Assembly (NCBI RefSeq): GCF_001280515.1
Contig: NZ_LBIQ01000030.1
Span: 62,001 to 126,000 of the forward strand
Direction: 5' to 3'
DNA length: 64,000 nucleotides
Origin: Mangrovimonas sp. ST2L15
GTDB lineage: Bacteria > Bacteroidota > Bacteroidia > Flavobacteriales > Flavobacteriaceae
Shown here: positions 18,448 through 27,760 of the stretch, piece after piece
Numbering within the stretch: position 1 is the stretch's first letter
How the letters are laid out: each line of letters opens with the position of its first letter
The notes under the pieces: generated by a model
Told to the model about the DNA's origin: nothing
What the model saw: the letters and a program-made list of their open reading frames with translations, nothing else
The model's database searches: none
Translations under genes and position numbers: made by a program

Positions 18448-19422
18448 ATGAGTACTACAGTAAAAGTAACAGCTGCAGAAGTAAATAAACTAAGACAAGC
18501 TACTGGTGCAGGTATGATGGACTGCAAGAAAGCTTTAGTTGAGGCTGAAGGTGACTTTGATAAAGCCATTGATGTATTACGTAAAAAAGGACAAAAAGTA
18601 GCTGAGAAAAGAGCAGATAGAGATTCTTCTGAAGGAGCTGCTGTTGCTAAAATCAATGCAGACCAAACTGCTGGTGTTGCTATTGTTTTAGGTTGTGAAA
18701 CTGATTTCGTTGGTAAAAATGAAAACTTTTTAGCGTTAGCTAACGAGTTTGCTGAGCTAGCTTTGAATTATGACTCAAAAGAAGCCTTTTTAGCAGCAGA
18801 CTTTGGTGGAATGACCGTGGCTGATAAATTAGTTGAGCAAACTGGTGTTATCGGTGAAAAACTAGATATTACTTCTTTCGAGAAATTAGAAGCTGCTTAT
18901 GTAGGTTCTTATGTTCATATCAATAAAATTGCTGCTTTAGTAGGAATCACTGCTAAAGTTGACAATGCTGATGTTTTAGTGAAAGATGTTGCAATGCAAG
19001 TAGCCTCTATGGGAGCAACTACTTTATCTTACAAAGATTTTGATCCTGCATTCGTTGCTTCAGAAACTGAAGCTAGAATTGCTGTTATTGAAAAAGATAA
19101 TGAAGAATTAGCTCGTTTAGGAAAAACATTGAAAAATGTTCCTAAATACATTTCTATGGCGCAATTAACTCCTGAAGTATTGGCTCAAGCTGAAGCAGAT
19201 GCTAAAGCGGAATTGGCTGCTGAAGGAAAACCAGAACAAATCTGGGATAGAATTTTACCAGGTAAAATGGAGCGTTTCATTTCTGACAACACAACTCTTG
19301 ACCAAGAGAAATGTTTGTTAGATCAGAAATTCATCAAAGATGAAAAGCAAACCGTTGCTGATTACGTTTCTTCATATGGTGATGTTGAAATCTCTGGATT
19401 TAAACGTGCTACAGTAGGATAA
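18448..19422 (+). CDS. tsf: Elongation factor Ts
   Basis: This 324-residue nucleotide-exchange factor for EF-Tu has an N-terminal UBA-like domain (VNKLRQATGAGMMDCKKALVEAEGD), the core with the CETDFVGKNENFLALAN signature, and the dimerisation and C-terminal modules (YVGSYVHINKIAALVGI). Length and order are normal for Bacteroidota. It follows rpsB as in most bacteria, but a 12-bp-stem terminator-like hairpin ends 14 bp before its ATG, which could set the S2:EF-Ts ratio. Confidence 0.97.
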   Translation: MSTTVKVTAAEVNKLRQATGAGMMDCKKALVEAEGDFDKAIDVLRKKGQKVAEKRADRDSSEGAAVAKINADQTAGVAIVLGCETDFVGKNENFLALANEFAELALNYDSKEAFLAADFGGMTVADKLVEQTGVIGEKLDITSFEKLEAAYVGSYVHINKIAALVGITAKVDNADVLVKDVAMQVASMGATTLSYKDFDPAFVASETEARIAVIEKDNEELARLGKTLKNVPKYISMAQLTPEVLAQAEADAKAELAAEGKPEQIWDRILPGKMERFISDNTTLDQEKCLLDQKFIKDEKQTVADYVSSYGDVEISGFKRATVG

Positions 19423-19458
19423 TAAACGGTCCTGATAAGTCAGGTAACCAATAAATAT

Positions 19459-19493
19459 AACCACCTTTCTTTTATTAGAATGGTGGTTTTTTT
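19459..19493 (+). terminator. Rho-independent terminator of tsf
   Basis: AACCACCTTTC (19459-19469) pairs with GAATGGTGGTT (19478-19488) with one mismatch, followed by a T-run to 19493. Confidence 0.82.
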
Positions 19494-19539
19494 ATTCATA
19501 AAACACAATTGATATAAATTCAAAAAAGAAAAAATTATG

Positions 19540-19547
19540 TAGTTTTG
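19540..19547 (+). promoter_or_regulatory. -7 element before pyrH
   Basis: TAGTTTTG matches TAnnTTTG exactly and ends 19 bp before the pyrH ATG; it lies after the tsf terminator. No good -33 TTTG is seen. Confidence 0.55.
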
Positions 19548-19566
19548 CTAAACTTTCAAAGTCAGC

Positions 19567-20274
19567 ATGAAATACAAAAGAATTCTCTTAAAATTATCAG
19601 GTGAAGCCTTAATGGGCGGTCGCCAATATGGAATTGATCCAGAACGTTTAGCCGAATATGCAGAAGACATTAAAGCCATAACAGAGCTAGGTGTAGAAGT
19701 TGCCGTTGTTATAGGTGGTGGTAACATTTTTAGAGGTGTTGCAGGAGCCAGTAATGGTATGGATCGTGTGCAAGGAGACCATATGGGTATGTTGGCAACC
19801 ATTATCAACGGGTTGGCCCTCCAAAGTGCTTTAGAAAATGCAGGTGTTGGAACCCGACTTCAAAGTGCCATTAAAATCAATGAGGTGGCAGAGCCATTTA
19901 TTAGAAGACGTGCCATGAGACACCTTGAAAAAGGCCGTGTGGTCATTTTTGGTGGTGGTACAGGGAATCCTTATTTCACTACAGATTCAGCTGCTGTTTT
20001 AAGAGCTATTGAAATTGAAGCTGATGTGATTTTAAAGGGAACTCGTGTAGATGGTATATATACAGCCGACCCTGAAAAAGATTCCAATGCAGTTAAGTTT
20101 GATTACATTTCTTTTGATGAAGTCCTTAAGAAAGGTCTTAAAGTTATGGATACAACCGCTTTCACTCTAAGCCAAGAAAACGAATTACCTATCATTGTAT
20201 TTGACATGAATAAAAAGGGGAATTTGTTGAAAGTAGTTTCAGGTGAAAAAGTTGGAACTAAGGTTAATTTATAA
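19567..20274 (+). CDS. pyrH: UMP kinase
   Basis: This 235-residue bacterial UMP kinase (amino-acid-kinase fold) phosphorylates UMP to UDP. Family motifs include [45 protein letters not shown] and [17 protein letters not shown]. It is hexameric and allosterically controlled by GTP and UTP in relatives. The tsf-pyrH-frr order is widely conserved. A -7 promoter element lies just upstream and a weak hairpin separates it from frr. Confidence 0.97.
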   Translation: MKYKRILLKLSGEALMGGRQYGIDPERLAEYAEDIKAITELGVEVAVVIGGGNIFRGVAGASNGMDRVQGDHMGMLATIINGLALQSALENAGVGTRLQSAIKINEVAEPFIRRRAMRHLEKGRVVIFGGGTGNPYFTTDSAAVLRAIEIEADVILKGTRVDGIYTADPEKDSNAVKFDYISFDEVLKKGLKVMDTTAFTLSQENELPIIVFDMNKKGNLLKVVSGEKVGTKVNL

Positions 20275-20286
20275 TATCTTTTACAT

Positions 20287-20306
20287 CAAGCTTTGGCTTG
20301 TTTTTT
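20287..20306 (+). terminator. Short hairpin with T-run between pyrH and frr
   Basis: CAAGC (20287-20291) and GCTTG (20296-20300) form a five-pair stem with a TTTG loop, followed by six Ts. The stem is short, so termination is probably partial and frr likely also receives read-through. Confidence 0.45.
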
Positions 20307-20340
20307 GTAGCTATCATTTAATTTTTAATTACAATATTCT

Positions 20341-20895
20341 ATGAACGAAGAGATTGATTTCATTTTAGATACCACAAAAGAATCTATGGATAGTGCGCTT
20401 AAGCACTTAGAAAAACAACTCGTAAACATTCGTGCCGGTAAAGCAAGTCCTGCTATGCTAGGAAGTGTCATGGTTGATTATTATGGATCACAAACTCCTT
20501 TAAGCCAAGTGGCCAATGTCAATACTCCTGATGGTAGAACCATTTCAGTACAACCTTGGGAAAAATCCATGCTTCAAGAAATAGAAAAAGCCATCATGAT
20601 TGCTAACTTAGGTTTCAATCCTATGAATAATGGCGACATGATCATCATTAATGTTCCACCTTTGACAGAGGAAAGAAGGAAAGATTTGGCTAAACAAGCA
20701 AAATCTGAAGCCGAAGATGCCAAGGTAGGAGTTAGAAATGCACGAAAAGATGCAAACAATGATTTAAAAAAGTTGGACGCTTCAGAAGATTTAAAGAAGA
20801 ATGCAGAAATTGATGTACAAGAATTAACTGATAAATACGTTAAGCAAATAGACCAAATATTAGAAGTTAAGGAAAAAGAGATCATGACAGTATAA
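20341..20895 (+). CDS. frr: Ribosome recycling factor
   Basis: This 184-residue factor splits post-termination ribosomes together with EF-G. It has the usual three-helix bundle sequence: SALKHLEKQLVNIRAGKASPAML, YYGSQTPLSQVANVNTPDGRT, the PPLTEERRKDLAKQAKSEAEDAKVGVRNARKDAN segment and a charged C-terminal helix. Length is normal. It is followed at once by a terminator whose upstream arm begins two bases after the stop. Confidence 0.97.
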   Translation: MNEEIDFILDTTKESMDSALKHLEKQLVNIRAGKASPAMLGSVMVDYYGSQTPLSQVANVNTPDGRTISVQPWEKSMLQEIEKAIMIANLGFNPMNNGDMIIINVPPLTEERRKDLAKQAKSEAEDAKVGVRNARKDANNDLKKLDASEDLKKNAEIDVQELTDKYVKQIDQILEVKEKEIMTV

Positions 20896-20896
20896 G

Positions 20897-20924
20897 AAAA
20901 AGCGACTTCTATAGGTCGCTTTTT
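20897..20924 (+). terminator. Rho-independent terminator of frr
   Basis: AAAAAGCGAC (20897-20906) and GTCGCTTTTT (20915-20924) form a perfect ten-pair stem with an eight-base loop; the stem itself provides the T-run. Confidence 0.85.
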
Positions 20925-20953
20925 AATTGCTATTATAAACCCACATACTATTA

Positions 20954-22237
20954 ATGCTGAAGTACTGTGCCATTTTTTTCATTTTACTGTCCTTCCAATT
21001 TGCACAGTGCCAGATCAAAGGCGCTAAAGAACAAGACAGCATTAAATCCCAAAATGATTCTATAAGAAGATCCCAATTTCTTAAAAAATTAGGAAACGGT
21101 TATATAACACTCGGACAAGCCTTTGAAGTAGATATTAAATATCTATTCAAATACAACCAACATGAAGCCATACGAACTGGTTTTGGAGGTGTTACCAATG
21201 ACGAGTTTTCAAAGCGCTATCATTTGGATGGTTATGGAGCTTATGGATTTGGAGATCAAAAATTTAAATATTCCTTAGGTGGTGGTTTTCGACTAGCCCC
21301 CAAAAGCAATACCTGGATTGATCTCTCCTATACCGATGATATTGAGGAGACGGGTAGTTCTACATTTTTAACAGACAAACGCTTTTTTACTTTTTTCCAA
21401 CCCCGCCTTCTTAATATTGAGCTTTTTCATAGACATGTAACAAAATCTATTTCTATAAGCCATAAATTATCTCCTAAATTACTTTCTGAAGTAAAACTAG
21501 CAGTAAGCAATATCAATCCAACATACGATTACACCCTGCAGGTAGGCAATAAATCTTATCAAGATTTCGACTTAACGTTTTCCACTTTTTCATTCCAATG
21601 GAGTCCCTTTAGTATCTATGAGTTCAAGGATGACGTGTTAAAAGAGGTAAAAAACGGATATCCCAAATTCACGCTTCAATACACCCAAAACTTTAGAAAT
21701 GTTTTTGCCAGTGAATTTGATTTTTCAAAAGTTGAATTTAGATCGGTCTATGTCCTGGAACATAAAAACAAGTCAAAAACAGGTGTCAATCTTTGGGCTG
21801 GGATAGCAAGAGGTGTTACACCCCTCACTCACATGTACCATGCCTACCCTAACAATATTAATAAAGGCAGTGTGATGAAACGATTTTCAGTAGCTGGCAT
21901 TAATAGCTTTGAAACTATGTTTTTCAATGAATTCTTTTCCGACAAACTTTCAACTCTTCAAATCAAACACTATTTCAAACCTTTTGAAATCTCACCAAGA
22001 TACCAACCACAATTGGTACTGATCAGTCGTTTTGCTCTGGGAAATATGTCAAACATAGAACGCCATCAAGGTTTTGAGTTTGACACATTAGATAAAGGGT
22101 ATTCAGAAATAGGCCTTGAATTAAACAAAATACTCTTCCCATTTGGACTTAGTTTTGCATATAGATATGGGGCTTACCACTTACCTAATTTTGAGGACAA
22201 TCTTGCTTTTAAATTCACTTTCAACCTAACTTTATAA
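20954..22237 (+). CDS. DUF5686-type outer-membrane beta-barrel protein, short form
   Basis: This 427-residue protein has a signal peptide (MLKYCAIFFILLSFQFAQC) and a region that looks like the C-terminal barrel of the DUF5686/carboxypeptidase-regulatory-like outer-membrane family: EAIRTGFGGVTNDEFSKRYHLDGYGAYGFGDQKFKYSLGGG, many alternating aromatic/polar strands, and a C-terminal FAYRYG...FKFTFNLTL strand ending in Leu. Full-length relatives have about 800 residues with an N-terminal CarboxypepD_reg-like domain, which is absent here, so this is a short form or a truncated relative. The function of the family is unknown. It lies between the frr terminator and the MMPL exporter gene; the latter has its own -7 element. 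Confidence 0.72.
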   Translation: MLKYCAIFFILLSFQFAQCQIKGAKEQDSIKSQNDSIRRSQFLKKLGNGYITLGQAFEVDIKYLFKYNQHEAIRTGFGGVTNDEFSKRYHLDGYGAYGFGDQKFKYSLGGGFRLAPKSNTWIDLSYTDDIEETGSSTFLTDKRFFTFFQPRLLNIELFHRHVTKSISISHKLSPKLLSEVKLAVSNINPTYDYTLQVGNKSYQDFDLTFSTFSFQWSPFSIYEFKDDVLKEVKNGYPKFTLQYTQNFRNVFASEFDFSKVEFRSVYVLEHKNKSKTGVNLWAGIARGVTPLTHMYHAYPNNINKGSVMKRFSVAGINSFETMFFNEFFSDKLSTLQIKHYFKPFEISPRYQPQLVLISRFALGNMSNIERHQGFEFDTLDKGYSEIGLELNKILFPFGLSFAYRYGAYHLPNFEDNLAFKFTFNLTL

Positions 22238-22270
22238 GCAATTTAACTTAAGTAATCCACATGTTTTTAA

Positions 22271-22278
22271 TACCTTTG
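22271..22278 (+). promoter_or_regulatory. -7 element before MMPL/RND exporter
   Basis: TACCTTTG matches TAnnTTTG exactly and ends 19 bp before the ATG at 22298. No convincing -33 element is visible. Confidence 0.5.
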
Positions 22279-22297
22279 CGGCTGTTTTATTTTATCT

Positions 22298-24715
22298 ATG
22301 TTTAAACTGCTTACAAAAGGGTTTTGGGATGTTGTAGCCAGACTTATTCTTAGGAATAAAATCATTATCCTATTAGGTATTTTGGCAATTACAGTTTTCT
22401 TGGCATCTAAGTGGGAAAACATGAGATTTACCTATACTGAAGCCAATTTACTACCCAGTGACCATCCTGCAAATATTGAATACGACCATTTCTTAGATAT
22501 TTTCGGAGAAGAGGGTAATTTAATCGTTCTTGGGATTAAAGATTCCACCTTTTTTTCTCAAGAAAAATTAAATGCCTGGAATGATCTATCTGATAAATTC
22601 AAGCAGTATGACGAGGTCGAATCGGTAGTGTCCATCAGAGACTTGCAAAAACTGGTCAAAAACACCGAGAAACAGAGCTTTGAGTTAGAACCTTTTATCA
22701 AAGACTCCCTTAAATCTCAACAGGAAGTCGCAGAATTAAAAGAAGACCTTTTCCACAAATATCCGTTTTATGATAACTTCCTGTTCAACACCAAAACACA
22801 GACCATCAGAACGGCTATTTATCTTAAAAAAGATATCGTAAATACCCCAATCAGAAAAGACTTTATCTTTAATATTCTTGAACCACAGATTGCTTCTTTT
22901 AAAAAAGACACGGGACTAAATGTTAGGGTTTCAGGAATGCCTTATGTTAGAACCTTAAATGCTCAAAACATTGTTGATGAAATAGGAGAGTTCATTGCGT
23001 TGGCCCTTGCCGTCACCTCCATGATTTTCTTTTTCTTTTTCAGGTCCTTTAGAGCCACGTTTATATCCCTATTTGTAGTCTGTATAGGTGTTATGTGGAC
23101 CTTTGGTATTATTGGTCTTTTAAACTATGAGATTACGGTTTTAACGGCCTTGATTCCACCACTTATTATTGTTATAGGAATTCCTAATTGCATTTTCCTC
23201 ATCAACAAATACCAGCATGAGGTTAAAAGCCACGGAAACAAAGTGAAATCTTTACAAAGAGTTATCACCAAAATTGGGAATGCTACGTTAATGACCAATG
23301 TTACTACAGCCAGTGGTTTTGCCACTTTTATATTGACAGAAAGTAATCTACTTAAGGAATTTGGTACTGTAGCGTCCTTGAGTATTATAGGTATCTTCAT
23401 TTTATGCCTTTTGATTATACCCATTATTTATACTTTTTTACCCTATCCAAAAGATCGTCACCTTGAACACCTAAATAGAAAATGGATAGGCGGGTTTGTG
23501 AACTGGATTGAGAAAATGGTTCGTGAAAGACGAATCACCATTTACATTGCTTCTGTAGTCCTTTTAATTGCCAGTATCATTGGAATATATCAAATAAGAA
23601 TTTCAGGTAGCTTAATTGAAGACATGTCAAAAGATTCTCAATTTTTTAAAGACATTCAATTCTTTGAAACCGAGTTTGACGGTATTATGCCTTTAGAGAT
23701 TCTTATAGACACGCAAAGGAAAAAAGGTGTCATGAAATTGAATACCTTAAAAAGAATGGAAGAATTGGAGGAGGTTATTGAAGAAACTCCAGAACTATCA
23801 AGGCCTATTTCTGTTGTAAGCCTAACCAAATATTTCAAGCAAGCTTATTACAATGGCAATCCAAAATATTATCAATTGCCGTCATCGCAAGAAAATAGCT
23901 TTATTCTGAGTTACGTAAAAAATACCTCGACCAACGATAACACTTTAATCAATACCTTGATGGATAGCACGGGGCAATATGCCAGAATTACAACCTTCAT
24001 GAAAGACATTGGTACTGATAAGATGGAAAAGATTGAAGAAAACTTGGAAACGAGAATTCATAAAGTATTTCCAGATGACAGGTACAAAGTGTCCATCACC
24101 GGAAAAGCTCTAGTCTTTCAAAAAGGAACTAAATACCTGGTTAAAAATCTAGCTATTTCATTAACCTTAGCCATCGTTTTAATTTCAATTTTCATGGCCT
24201 TTATGTTTAGGTCCTTTAGAATGATTATTGTATCACTTGTTCCTAATATTTTGCCATTGGTAATTACTGCAGGAATTATGGGATTCATAGGTGTTCCTAT
24301 CAAACCTTCAACCATTTTGGTTTTTAGTATCGCCTTCGGAATTTCCGTAGACGACACCATCCACTTTTTAGCAAAATATAGACAAGAACTACAATTCTAT
24401 AATTGGAAAATCAGAAAATCAGTTTACGCTGCCTTACGAGAAACGGGGGTTAGTATGTTTTATACCTCTATTGTTCTGTTCTTTGGATTTTCGGTATTCA
24501 CAGTTTCCAGTTTTGGGGGAACAGTGGCATTGGGAGCGTTAGTTTCTACGACTCTTTTATTTGCGATGTTATCCAATTTACTATTACTACCATCCTTATT
24601 ACTAGGTTTGGAACGAAACATAGCCAATAAGGAAGTTTTAAAGGAACCTGTTATCGATATTTTAAGTGAAAACGATGAGGAGGTTCAAGAATTAGAGGAA
24701 AATCACCAAAAATAA
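22298..24715 (+). CDS. RND-superfamily (MMPL-type) exporter
   Basis: This 805-residue membrane protein has two repeats, each with one helix, a large extracytoplasmic loop, and a group of five or six helices. The first group starts near residue 225 (FIALALAVTSMIFFFFF), the second near 610 (LAISLTLAIVLISIFMAFMF). The sterol-sensing-like helix pairs LTALIPPLIIVIGIPNCIFLINKY and STILVFSIAFGISVDDTIHFLAKY are typical of the predicted-exporter group related to MmpL and HpnN, which move lipids or hydrophobic molecules. The Asp-Asp pair in the second repeat (ISVDDTIHF) is a likely proton-relay site. The C-terminal tail is acidic. Substrate unknown; the upstream DUF5686-like barrel may or may not be a partner. 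Confidence 0.88.
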   Translation: MFKLLTKGFWDVVARLILRNKIIILLGILAITVFLASKWENMRFTYTEANLLPSDHPANIEYDHFLDIFGEEGNLIVLGIKDSTFFSQEKLNAWNDLSDKFKQYDEVESVVSIRDLQKLVKNTEKQSFELEPFIKDSLKSQQEVAELKEDLFHKYPFYDNFLFNTKTQTIRTAIYLKKDIVNTPIRKDFIFNILEPQIASFKKDTGLNVRVSGMPYVRTLNAQNIVDEIGEFIALALAVTSMIFFFFFRSFRATFISLFVVCIGVMWTFGIIGLLNYEITVLTALIPPLIIVIGIPNCIFLINKYQHEVKSHGNKVKSLQRVITKIGNATLMTNVTTASGFATFILTESNLLKEFGTVASLSIIGIFILCLLIIPIIYTFLPYPKDRHLEHLNRKWIGGFVNWIEKMVRERRITIYIASVVLLIASIIGIYQIRISGSLIEDMSKDSQFFKDIQFFETEFDGIMPLEILIDTQRKKGVMKLNTLKRMEELEEVIEETPELSRPISVVSLTKYFKQAYYNGNPKYYQLPSSQENSFILSYVKNTSTNDNTLINTLMDSTGQYARITTFMKDIGTDKMEKIEENLETRIHKVFPDDRYKVSITGKALVFQKGTKYLVKNLAISLTLAIVLISIFMAFMFRSFRMIIVSLVPNILPLVITAGIMGFIGVPIKPSTILVFSIAFGISVDDTIHFLAKYRQELQFYNWKIRKSVYAALRETGVSMFYTSIVLFFGFSVFTVSSFGGTVALGALVSTTLLFAMLSNLLLLPSLLLGLERNIANKEVLKEPVIDILSENDEEVQELEENHQK

Positions 24716-24768
24716 CCTTCATTAAAATTCTATAAAGAATTAAATTTACACATTAAATTACGAATTAA

Positions 24769-26202
24769 ATGAAAGCAAGTACTGTTTCAGAATTATTAAA
24801 AAGCGATAAAAAGCTTCACGACATTGAGATTAAAGGATGGGTTAGAACTTTTAGAGCCAATAGGTTTATTGCTCTAAATGATGGTTCAACCATAAATAAT
24901 ATTCAATGCGTTGTTGATTTTGAAAATACTGATGAAGCAATTTTAAAACGTATTACAACTGGTGCAGCAGTTCACATTAAAGGGGAATTGGTAGAAAGCC
25001 AAGGAAAAGGTCAGTCTGTAGAAGTTCAAGTGAAATCTATAGAAATATTAGGTGATTCTGACCCCGAGGAATACCCTATCCAACCTAAAAAGCACACGTT
25101 TGAATTCTTACGTGAAAATGCCCATTTAAGAACAAGAACCAATACGTTTAGCGCGGTAATGCGTCTACGTTCGTCTTTGTCTTTTGCCATCCATAAATAT
25201 TTCAATGAAAATGGCTTCTATTATATGCACACACCTATAATTACAGGAAGTGATGCAGAAGGTGCTGGAGAAATGTTCCGTGTGAGCTCATTGGATGCTA
25301 AAAACCCACCTTTAAATGAAGATGGAACTGTAAATTACAAAGAGGATTTCTTTGGGAAAGAGACCAATTTGACGGTTTCTGGACAGTTGGAAGCTGAAAC
25401 CTATGCCATGTCACTTGGTAAGGTCTACACCTTTGGCCCTACTTTTAGAGCCGAAAACTCTAATACATCACGTCACCTAGCTGAATTCTGGATGATTGAA
25501 CCAGAGGTAGCTTTTATGGACTTAGATGGCAACATGGATTTGGCAGAGGATTTTCTTAAATATACCATCAACTATCTATTAAAGAACAACCGTGAAGACT
25601 TGGAATTTCTTGAAAGCAGATTGTTGGAAGAAGAAAAAACGAAGCCTCAAAATGAACGTAGCAGCATGAGTTTGATTGAAAAATTGAACTTTGTTGTCGA
25701 TAATAATTTTAAAAGGGTAAGCTATACGGAGGCTATAGATATTTTAAGAAATAGCAAACCAAACAAAAAGAAAAAATTCAAATATCTTATTGATGAATGG
25801 GGTGCAGACCTGCAAAGTGAGCACGAACGATTTTTAGTGGAAAAACACTTTAATTGCCCAGTAATTTTGTTTGATTACCCAGCTAACATCAAAGCGTTTT
25901 ACATGCGATTGAATGAAGATGGTAAAACCGTTAGAGCTATGGATATTCTATTCCCAGGAATTGGGGAAATTGTAGGTGGCTCTCAACGTGAAGAACGCTT
26001 GGAAGTTTTACAAGAAAAAATGGCGCAACTAGATATTCCAGAAGAAGAATTATGGTGGTACTTAGATTTGAGAAAATATGGAACCGCTGTGCATTCTGGT
26101 TTTGGCCTAGGTTTTGAAAGATTGGTTATGTTTACAACGGGTATGACAAACATTAGAGATGTGATTCCTTACCCAAGAACACCTCAAAACGCCGAATTTT
26201 AA
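24769..26202 (+). CDS. asnS: Asparaginyl-tRNA synthetase
   Basis: This 477-residue class II enzyme attaches Asn to tRNA-Asn. An N-terminal OB-fold anticodon-binding domain (IEIKGWVRTFRANRFIALNDG, about residues 15-110) precedes the catalytic domain. Class II motif 2 is in FGPTFRAENSNTSRHLAEFWMIEPE and motif 3 in GFGLGFERLVMFTTGM. SGQLEAETYAMSLGKVYTFGP is specific to the AsnRS/AspRS group, and length and order favour AsnRS. An insertion near residues 275-330 (SRLLEEEKTKPQNERSSMS...) is usual in Bacteroidota. It is followed by a terminator. Confidence 0.96.
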   Translation: MKASTVSELLKSDKKLHDIEIKGWVRTFRANRFIALNDGSTINNIQCVVDFENTDEAILKRITTGAAVHIKGELVESQGKGQSVEVQVKSIEILGDSDPEEYPIQPKKHTFEFLRENAHLRTRTNTFSAVMRLRSSLSFAIHKYFNENGFYYMHTPIITGSDAEGAGEMFRVSSLDAKNPPLNEDGTVNYKEDFFGKETNLTVSGQLEAETYAMSLGKVYTFGPTFRAENSNTSRHLAEFWMIEPEVAFMDLDGNMDLAEDFLKYTINYLLKNNREDLEFLESRLLEEEKTKPQNERSSMSLIEKLNFVVDNNFKRVSYTEAIDILRNSKPNKKKKFKYLIDEWGADLQSEHERFLVEKHFNCPVILFDYPANIKAFYMRLNEDGKTVRAMDILFPGIGEIVGGSQREERLEVLQEKMAQLDIPEEELWWYLDLRKYGTAVHSGFGLGFERLVMFTTGMTNIRDVIPYPRTPQNAEF

Positions 26203-26228
26203 TTAAAAACATTTAATATTTTCATAAA

Positions 26229-26265
26229 ACAATCTACCACACACCATTGGTAGGTTGTTTTTTTT
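26229..26265 (+). terminator. Rho-independent terminator of asnS
   Basis: ACAATCTACCA (26229-26239) pairs with TGGTAGGTTGT (26248-26258) with one G-T pair, followed by a T-run to 26265. It ends about 28 bp before the rpoN start. Confidence 0.82.
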
Positions 26266-26293
26266 TATTTTTATAAGAAACCAAATCACATCA

Positions 26294-27760
26294 ATGCTTA
26301 AACAACATTTACAGTTTAAACTATCTCAGAAGTTATCTCCTCAACAAATTCAATTGATGAAGTTAATTCAATTGCCAACCTTGGCTTTTGAACAAAAATT
26401 GAAACAGGAAATAGAGGAAAACCCTGCCTTGGATACAGGTAGAGAAAAGACCAATGAAGATGATTATGACAATTATGATGATAGTTATGAAGACCCTGAT
26501 TACAATGACAATGACAGCATAAACGCAGAGGATATTAATGTAGATGAATATTTAAGCGATGATGAAATTCCAGATTACAGAACACGCTCAAATAATTACA
26601 GCAGTGATGATGAGGAAAAAAATGTGCCTTATGCAGCTGGAACTTCCTTTACACAACACCTAAAAAACCAATTAAGCACCTTTATTCTAGATGAGGAAGA
26701 GGAAGAAATTGCTGAATTTTTGGTTGGCAGTATTGATGAAAGTGGTTATATCAGAAGATCATTAACCGAAATAATGGATGATTTGGCCTTCACCCAGAAC
26801 ATTTTCACCTCGGAGAAAAAAATAGGTGAGGTTTTTAAAATAGTTCATCAACTAGATCCTTCTGGGGTTGGCGCCAGAAATTTACAGGAATGTTTGAGTA
26901 TCCAGCTACACCGTAAGGACAAGTCTGAAAGTACTGATTTAGCAATCAAAATAATAGATGACGCCTTTGAGCAATTCACAAAAAAGCACTATAAAAAGTT
27001 AATTCAAAAATTTGACATTACCGAGGAGCAATTAAAAGCTGCAATTGAGGAAATAGAGCATTTAAATCCCAAACCTGGTGGCTCCTATTCTGGTAACAAC
27101 CGTATCGTGGAACATGTAATTCCCGACTTTTCAATCAAAATTGCTGATGGAGAGTTGGAGCTATCCCTCAATGGAAGAAACGCTCCAGAACTGCATGTAT
27201 CTAAAGAATACAATGACATGCTTAAAGGTTATAAGGAGTCCAAAGAAAAATCGAAATCCCAAAAGGATGCGGTTCTGTTTATAAAACAAAAGTTGGACGC
27301 TGCCAAATGGTTTATAGAAGCTGTTAGACAACGTCAACAGACCTTATTTGTAACCATGAGCGCTATTATGCATTACCAAAAGGAATATTTTTTGACTGGA
27401 GATGAAAGGAAATTAAAGCCAATGATCCTGAAAGATATTGCTGATGAAATTGAAATGGATGTTTCTACCGTATCCAGGGTAGCTAATAGTAAATATGTTG
27501 ACACACCCTATGGGACCAAGTTAATTAAGGAATTTTTCTCTGAATCCATGAAAAACGATCAAGGAGAGGATGTCTCTACTCGAGAAATCAAAAAAATCTT
27601 GGAAACAGTTATAGATGAAGAAAACAAAAAGAAACCTTTAACTGATGATGCTTTAGCTAAAATATTAAAGGAAAAGGGCTATCCTATAGCTAGAAGAACT
27701 GTGGCTAAATATCGAGAGCAATTAGATATTCCTGTGGCCAGGTTACGGAAAAAAATATGA
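26294..27760 (+). CDS. rpoN: RNA polymerase sigma-54 factor
   Basis: The start is placed at ATG 26294 (MLKQHLQFKLSQKLSPQQIQLMKLIQ), which is the conserved activator-interacting N-terminus; the in-frame upstream start at 26255 would lie in the terminator T-run. The 488-residue protein has a highly acidic linker (about residues 45-110, many Asp/Glu), a core-binding domain, a helix-turn-helix (MILKDIADEIEMDVSTVSRVANSKYV) and the RpoN box ARRTVAKYR, followed by EQLDIPVARLRKKI. It directs transcription that depends on AAA+ enhancer-binding proteins; no such activator is in the window. The stop overlaps the next ATG (ATGA). Confidence 0.97.
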   Translation: MLKQHLQFKLSQKLSPQQIQLMKLIQLPTLAFEQKLKQEIEENPALDTGREKTNEDDYDNYDDSYEDPDYNDNDSINAEDINVDEYLSDDEIPDYRTRSNNYSSDDEEKNVPYAAGTSFTQHLKNQLSTFILDEEEEEIAEFLVGSIDESGYIRRSLTEIMDDLAFTQNIFTSEKKIGEVFKIVHQLDPSGVGARNLQECLSIQLHRKDKSESTDLAIKIIDDAFEQFTKKHYKKLIQKFDITEEQLKAAIEEIEHLNPKPGGSYSGNNRIVEHVIPDFSIKIADGELELSLNGRNAPELHVSKEYNDMLKGYKESKEKSKSQKDAVLFIKQKLDAAKWFIEAVRQRQQTLFVTMSAIMHYQKEYFLTGDERKLKPMILKDIADEIEMDVSTVSRVANSKYVDTPYGTKLIKEFFSESMKNDQGEDVSTREIKKILETVIDEENKKKPLTDDALAKILKEKGYPIARRTVAKYREQLDIPVARLRKKI